From Bacteroides graminisolvens DSM 19988 = JCM 15093 (GTDB lineage Bacteria; Bacteroidota; Bacteroidia; Bacteroidales; Bacteroidaceae), in NCBI RefSeq assembly GCF_000428125.1, contig NZ_ATZI01000015.1, forward strand, positions 1-59,805: a DNA stretch of 59,805 nucleotides, written 5' to 3'. How positions within the stretch are numbered: position 1 is the stretch's first letter; every line of letters begins with the position of its first letter. The notes under the pieces are model-generated. The model did not search any database. It had not been told where the DNA came from and was given only the letters and a program-made list of their open reading frames with translations. Positions 56,707-59,805 of the stretch are shown here, piece after piece. The position numbers and the translations under genes are program-made.

Positions 56707-57735
56707 ATGACTAAAGAACAGAAAATATTATCTCTTTTAGCTCAGTTCAAAGAGTTGGGTATAGATCAGCAGATAGACTATAACAAGTTCTATCTATACT
56801 CTATTATTACCCATTCAACAGCTATTGAGGGTTCTACCGTCACCGAAATAGAAAACCAACTTTTATTCGACGAGGGTATCAGCGCAAAAGGTCGTTCAAT
56901 GACTGAACAGTTAATGAACTTAGACCTGAAAGCTGCATACGAACAATCAATTGCCTTTGCAAAGAGCCATAGTGATATTACCGTCGAGATGCTTAAGAAG
57001 CTATCCTCTGTGGTTTTAAAGAATACAGGAACAATCTATCAAACTGCTTTAGGAGAATTTTCGTCTGCAAATGGAGATCTACGTTTACTAAATGTTACGG
57101 CTGGTACCGGAGGGCGTTCTTATATGAATTACTCAAAAGTACCTACTAAGCTAGCAGAGCTTTGCGAAAACATAAACCAAAGACGAAAGTCTCTATCAAA
57201 AAGAGAGATTATCGAATGCTACAAATTGAGCTTCGATGCTCACTTTCATTTGGTAACTATCCACCCTTGGGCTGACGGCAACGGCCGAATGTCTCGTTTG
57301 CTGATGAATCAGTTGCAGTTTGAATTTGGGCTCATCCCCACCAATATCAACAAAGACCGTAAAGCGGAATATATTGAAGCCCGTATTGCCACCCGTGAAA
57401 ATGATGATATTGAGTTGTTTCGTAACTTTATGTTTGATGAACATATTCGTAACTTGGAGGAGACAATTCGTAATTATCAGGCATCAATAGAGGATACTGG
57501 TTTAGAACCTCGTATCGATGTCGGTATAAATGTCGGTATAAATGTCGGTATAAACGAGCAGTGTACATTAGAACTTATTCGAATTAATAATCGGATAACT
57601 GCAAAAGAAGTAGCAGAATCGCTCTCGGTTTCCTTACGGCAGGGTGAACGTATTATGGCAACACTAAAGGAGAAAGGTTTAATTAAACGTGTTGGTTCTA
57701 ATAAATCGGGGCATTGGGAGTTGAATGAGCCATAA
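56707..57735 (+). CDS. Fic-family protein with C-terminal winged helix
   Basis: A 342-residue Fic protein. The complete active-site motif HPWADGNGRMSR begins at H186, and the inhibitory-type motif STAIEGST is near residue 37. After the Fic core a linker contains VGIN three times, encoded by a 12-bp tandem repeat (57520-57555). The last 60 residues (ITAKEVAESLSVSLRQGERIMATLKEKGLI) form a winged helix that probably binds DNA. It follows the DUF262 gene by 44 bp. It may regulate the operon or act as a defence effector. Confidence 0.9.
   Translation: MTKEQKILSLLAQFKELGIDQQIDYNKFYLYSIITHSTAIEGSTVTEIENQLLFDEGISAKGRSMTEQLMNLDLKAAYEQSIAFAKSHSDITVEMLKKLSSVVLKNTGTIYQTALGEFSSANGDLRLLNVTAGTGGRSYMNYSKVPTKLAELCENINQRRKSLSKREIIECYKLSFDAHFHLVTIHPWADGNGRMSRLLMNQLQFEFGLIPTNINKDRKAEYIEARIATRENDDIELFRNFMFDEHIRNLEETIRNYQASIEDTGLEPRIDVGINVGINVGINEQCTLELIRINNRITAKEVAESLSVSLRQGERIMATLKEKGLIKRVGSNKSGHWELNEP
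57520..57555 (+). repeat. Three 12-bp tandem repeats inside the Fic gene
   Basis: GTCGGTATAAAT occurs twice and is followed by GTCGGTATAAAC. Each unit adds VGIN between the Fic domain and the winged helix. The unit is a multiple of three, so copy number changes would alter linker length without a frameshift. Confidence 0.95.
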
Positions 57736-57766
57736 ATATCTGTAGAAATTAGCAAATAAATACCCT

Positions 57767-58531
57767 ATGCGCATACAGCTTGCATCCGACCTACATTTGG
57801 AGTTCAAAGAGAACCTCGCTTATATTCAGAGTATCCCGTTTGAGATAACAGGAGATATTTTGATATTAGCTGGAGATACTTTCTACCTCAAAGACAGGAC
57901 TATGCCAAATATTAAGTTTTGGCGATGGGCTTCTCAGAACTATCAACAAGTGATATTGGTGCCGGGTAACCACGAATTTTATAACAATGGTGATGTAACT
58001 TCTCGTGGAGACTCTTGGCAATATATGTTTCTCGACAACGTGGGATACTACTATAACAAGGTGGTACGTATTGGTGATGTTGATATTATTCTCTCAACTT
58101 TGTGGTCACACATTCGTGAAGAAAACGAGGTTAGTCTATTCAGAGGAATGAACGATTTTTGCCAGATATTATATGATAAGCATCGTTTACGCATAGAGGA
58201 TTTTAATGTAGAACATAAAAAATGCCTTGCCTTTATCAAGCAAAGTGTCCTCGAAAGTACCGCTAAACACATTGTTGTCGTAACCCATCACCTACCTACT
58301 CTTCAAGTTGTTGCCGAAGAGCGAATAAATGATAGCATGAATAATGCCTATGTTACAGAGTTGGGAAACTTCATTGCCAATAGTCAAATTGATTATTGGA
58401 TATACGGACACTCTCACGAAAATATTAATACCGAAATAGGTGTCACTAAAATTATATCCAATCAGTTGGGGTATTTGCTCAATGGAGAGCAAATAGAGGG
58501 ATTCAGTACAAGTCGATTTATTGAGTTATAA
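57767..58531 (+). CDS. Calcineurin-like metallophosphoesterase
   Basis: A 254-residue cytosolic phosphoesterase. The two-metal site is complete: ASDLHLEF (residues 6-13), LAGDTFYL, VPGNHEFYNN, VTHHLPTL and YGHSHENIN. The substrate is unknown; nucleic acids, nucleotides and proteins are all used by this fold. It lies 31 bp after the Fic gene and 20 bp before the DUF2971 gene on the same strand. It could be a further part of the defence cluster or a passenger. Confidence 0.88.
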   Translation: MRIQLASDLHLEFKENLAYIQSIPFEITGDILILAGDTFYLKDRTMPNIKFWRWASQNYQQVILVPGNHEFYNNGDVTSRGDSWQYMFLDNVGYYYNKVVRIGDVDIILSTLWSHIREENEVSLFRGMNDFCQILYDKHRLRIEDFNVEHKKCLAFIKQSVLESTAKHIVVVTHHLPTLQVVAEERINDSMNNAYVTELGNFIANSQIDYWIYGHSHENINTEIGVTKIISNQLGYLLNGEQIEGFSTSRFIEL

Positions 58532-58551
58532 AAAATCAAAAGAATATAAAC

Positions 58552-59370
58552 ATGAAAATACATCACTATACAAATTTAGAATCATTAGCAATGATTCTAA
58601 AGAATAGGACTATTAGATTTAATCGCCTTGATAAAGTAGATGACCTTGAAGAGGGTAATGCTGAGTCATTAGGAGTTCGTTTTTGCAAATATGTATTTGT
58701 TTCATGCTGGACCGAGATTTCCGAAGAAAGTATTCCCCTTTGGAAAATGTATGGTGGTGATTTTGGAGGTATTCGAATTTCAGTAGAGAAAGAAATGTTT
58801 CAAGAATATTTCGTATCTAATTTAGATTTTGGAGGTCTAAAATCACAAGGCTTTCTTATAACAAAAATTCCTCCACAAAGCCTAACTCATCCAGATTTTT
58901 GGGTTTTCCCTATGTTAGATTACAATAATGACTTGTTTTATCGACACGTAGAATATGTAGATGATGTTTTTCAATACACCAAAGATTGTATTCAGATTAC
59001 TAATATTAAAGATGGTAGAGGAGATATGAATATGCAAATGAAGCCTTTTGGTTCTTATAAAAATAAACGTTGGGGGTTTCAGAATGAAACAAGATTTGTG
59101 CTCTATGTGCTTCCCTGCAACCCTATGTTAGAGGGGGTAAATCCAGAAGTCTCCAGCATAGTTATGCAAAGCCTATTAGGAAACAAATCTTTACCTTTTA
59201 CATACTATGATATGCAACTTAAAGATGAGGTTTTAGAAAAAATAGAAATTACACTCAGTCCATCCGCTTCTGAAGCTGAGAAAATAATAACACAAGCCTT
59301 AATTGACAAATATGCTCCCAAAGCTCAAATCAAAGACAGTGCTTTGGGAAAAGTAGTCCGACTAAAGTAA
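58552..59370 (+). CDS. DUF2971-family protein
   Basis: A 272-residue protein that starts with the DUF2971 block MKIHHYTNLESLAMILKNRTIRFNRLDKVDDLEEG, followed by CWTEISEESIPLWKMYGGDFGGIRI and ETRFVLYV. The function of this family is not established, though members are often found in defence and mobile regions. No membrane segment or signal peptide. It is the last gene of the plus-strand run; no terminator immediately follows. Confidence 0.82.
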   Translation: MKIHHYTNLESLAMILKNRTIRFNRLDKVDDLEEGNAESLGVRFCKYVFVSCWTEISEESIPLWKMYGGDFGGIRISVEKEMFQEYFVSNLDFGGLKSQGFLITKIPPQSLTHPDFWVFPMLDYNNDLFYRHVEYVDDVFQYTKDCIQITNIKDGRGDMNMQMKPFGSYKNKRWGFQNETRFVLYVLPCNPMLEGVNPEVSSIVMQSLLGNKSLPFTYYDMQLKDEVLEKIEITLSPSASEAEKIITQALIDKYAPKAQIKDSALGKVVRLK

Positions 59371-59768
59371 TTATCAGAGAAACTAATCTTACAAATGAAT
59401 AGTGTCGTATTCAATAATAAGTTCTATCTTTGCCTCTGCAAACCATTTGTAACCCCAATGCGGTAACACTCACCAAATCAATCCTCTAAAATTGATTTGA
59501 GACTTTCGCAAAAGGGCTGAAAAAACGCGGTACAACACGTATACCGAAACAACTGAAAACCAATAGATTGAATTTCCCGGTACTTTCAATGTAATTGTAA
59601 AAACAAGGTTTGTACCGTTTAAAAGAGTAAAACGCTAAGAGTCAATAGTGTAAATATGCTGCATCGGGAAATAAAGCTTGTAAGCATCTGTAATACAGAT
59701 AGTTACAAGCTTCTAAGTTGAAAAATGCAAATATAATCCTGGATTGTTAATTTCTTGATTTTTAATGC
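59371..59768. other. Non-coding right end
   Basis: About 400 bp without a convincing gene. It contains a -7-like box TATCTTTG (59425-59432) without a clear -33 element, short inverted repeats built on GGTAC/GTACC (about 59530-59625), and a strong nested hairpin (59674-59712). This looks like a leader or a regulatory RNA rather than protein-coding DNA. Confidence 0.5.
59674..59712. other. Strong nested hairpin
   Basis: AAGCTTGTAA (59674-59683) pairs with TTACAAGCTT (59703-59712), and inside it ATCTGTA pairs with ACAGAT. The stem is nearly continuous. No T run follows on either strand, so it is not a standard terminator. Confidence 0.75.
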
Positions 59769-59805
59769 AGTAAAAAAATGAACTAAGATGTAAATATTAC
59801 ATTTT
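59769..59805. repeat. 37-bp terminal direct repeat, right copy
   Basis: Identical to bases 1-37. The match reaches the last base of the window. Confidence 0.9.

Noticed and set aside
1..59805. Circular plasmid or integrative element closed by the 37-bp repeat
   Set aside because: The window carries rho, ffh, dnaX, tilS and two tRNAs, and no replication, integrase or complete mobilisation gene.

Overview
The window looks like chromosome of a Bacteroides-type organism (Bacteroidales). Promoters follow the TTTG - about 20 bp - TAnnTTTG pattern instead of -35/-10 boxes. Rho carries a very long disordered insertion, FeoA is fused to FeoB, and IS66 and IS982 elements of Bacteroides type are present, next to a glucuronoxylan utilisation operon. 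No ribosomal RNA or CRISPR array was seen. The species cannot be fixed from what is visible.

Layout. (1) 1-4660: an IS66 element (96-2774) has cut into an unidentified gene (3' fragment 2775-3055). Two overlapping Fic genes follow, next to the 3' end of tRNA-Cys. (2) 4781-25367: ordinary housekeeping genes: feoAB with a Cys-rich partner, tilS, rho, a MATE exporter, ffh, folD, a CapA-like lipoprotein, tRNA-His, dnaX, a FtsB/DivIC-like protein, an OmpH-like lipoprotein, pepD, an EEP-family protein, a transaldolase-like enzyme and a double ABC ATPase. (3) 25482-32464: a tight menaquinone operon, HAD-MenI fusion - menF - menD - menB - menC - menE, followed by a 4 x 23 bp tandem array of palindromic units. 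(4) 33166-43822 (minus strand): a glucuronoxylan operon read as GPH transporter - GH10 xylanase - GH115 - GH43 - Gfo/Idh oxidoreductase - GH67 alpha-glucuronidase - uxuA. Its upstream side is replaced by a truncated IS982 element and a decayed second IS66 copy (43878-46894). (5) 46886-59370 (plus strand): an AT-rich accessory island. After a truncated coiled-coil membrane protein come ten closely spaced genes: XRE regulator, MmeI-like DNA methyltransferase, SF2 helicase, an 89-aa protein, a GIY-YIG/ASCH fusion, a HAD phosphatase, a DUF262/HNH protein, a Fic protein, a metallophosphoesterase and a DUF2971 protein.

The most interesting part is region 5. The methyltransferase, helicase and GIY-YIG genes are nearly contiguous and look like a restriction-modification-type defence system. 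The methyltransferase seems to lack its own nuclease motif, and an XRE regulator with a palindromic operator-like site sits in front. The 89-aa protein and the GIY-YIG protein share an N-terminal motif, which suggests a common partner. Functions in this region are inferred from domain content only.

The first and last 37 bases of the window are identical. This most likely means that the sequence is a whole contig broken at a repeat. The two IS66 copies lie in the same orientation and neither has a target duplication, so both ends of the accessory DNA have been rearranged.
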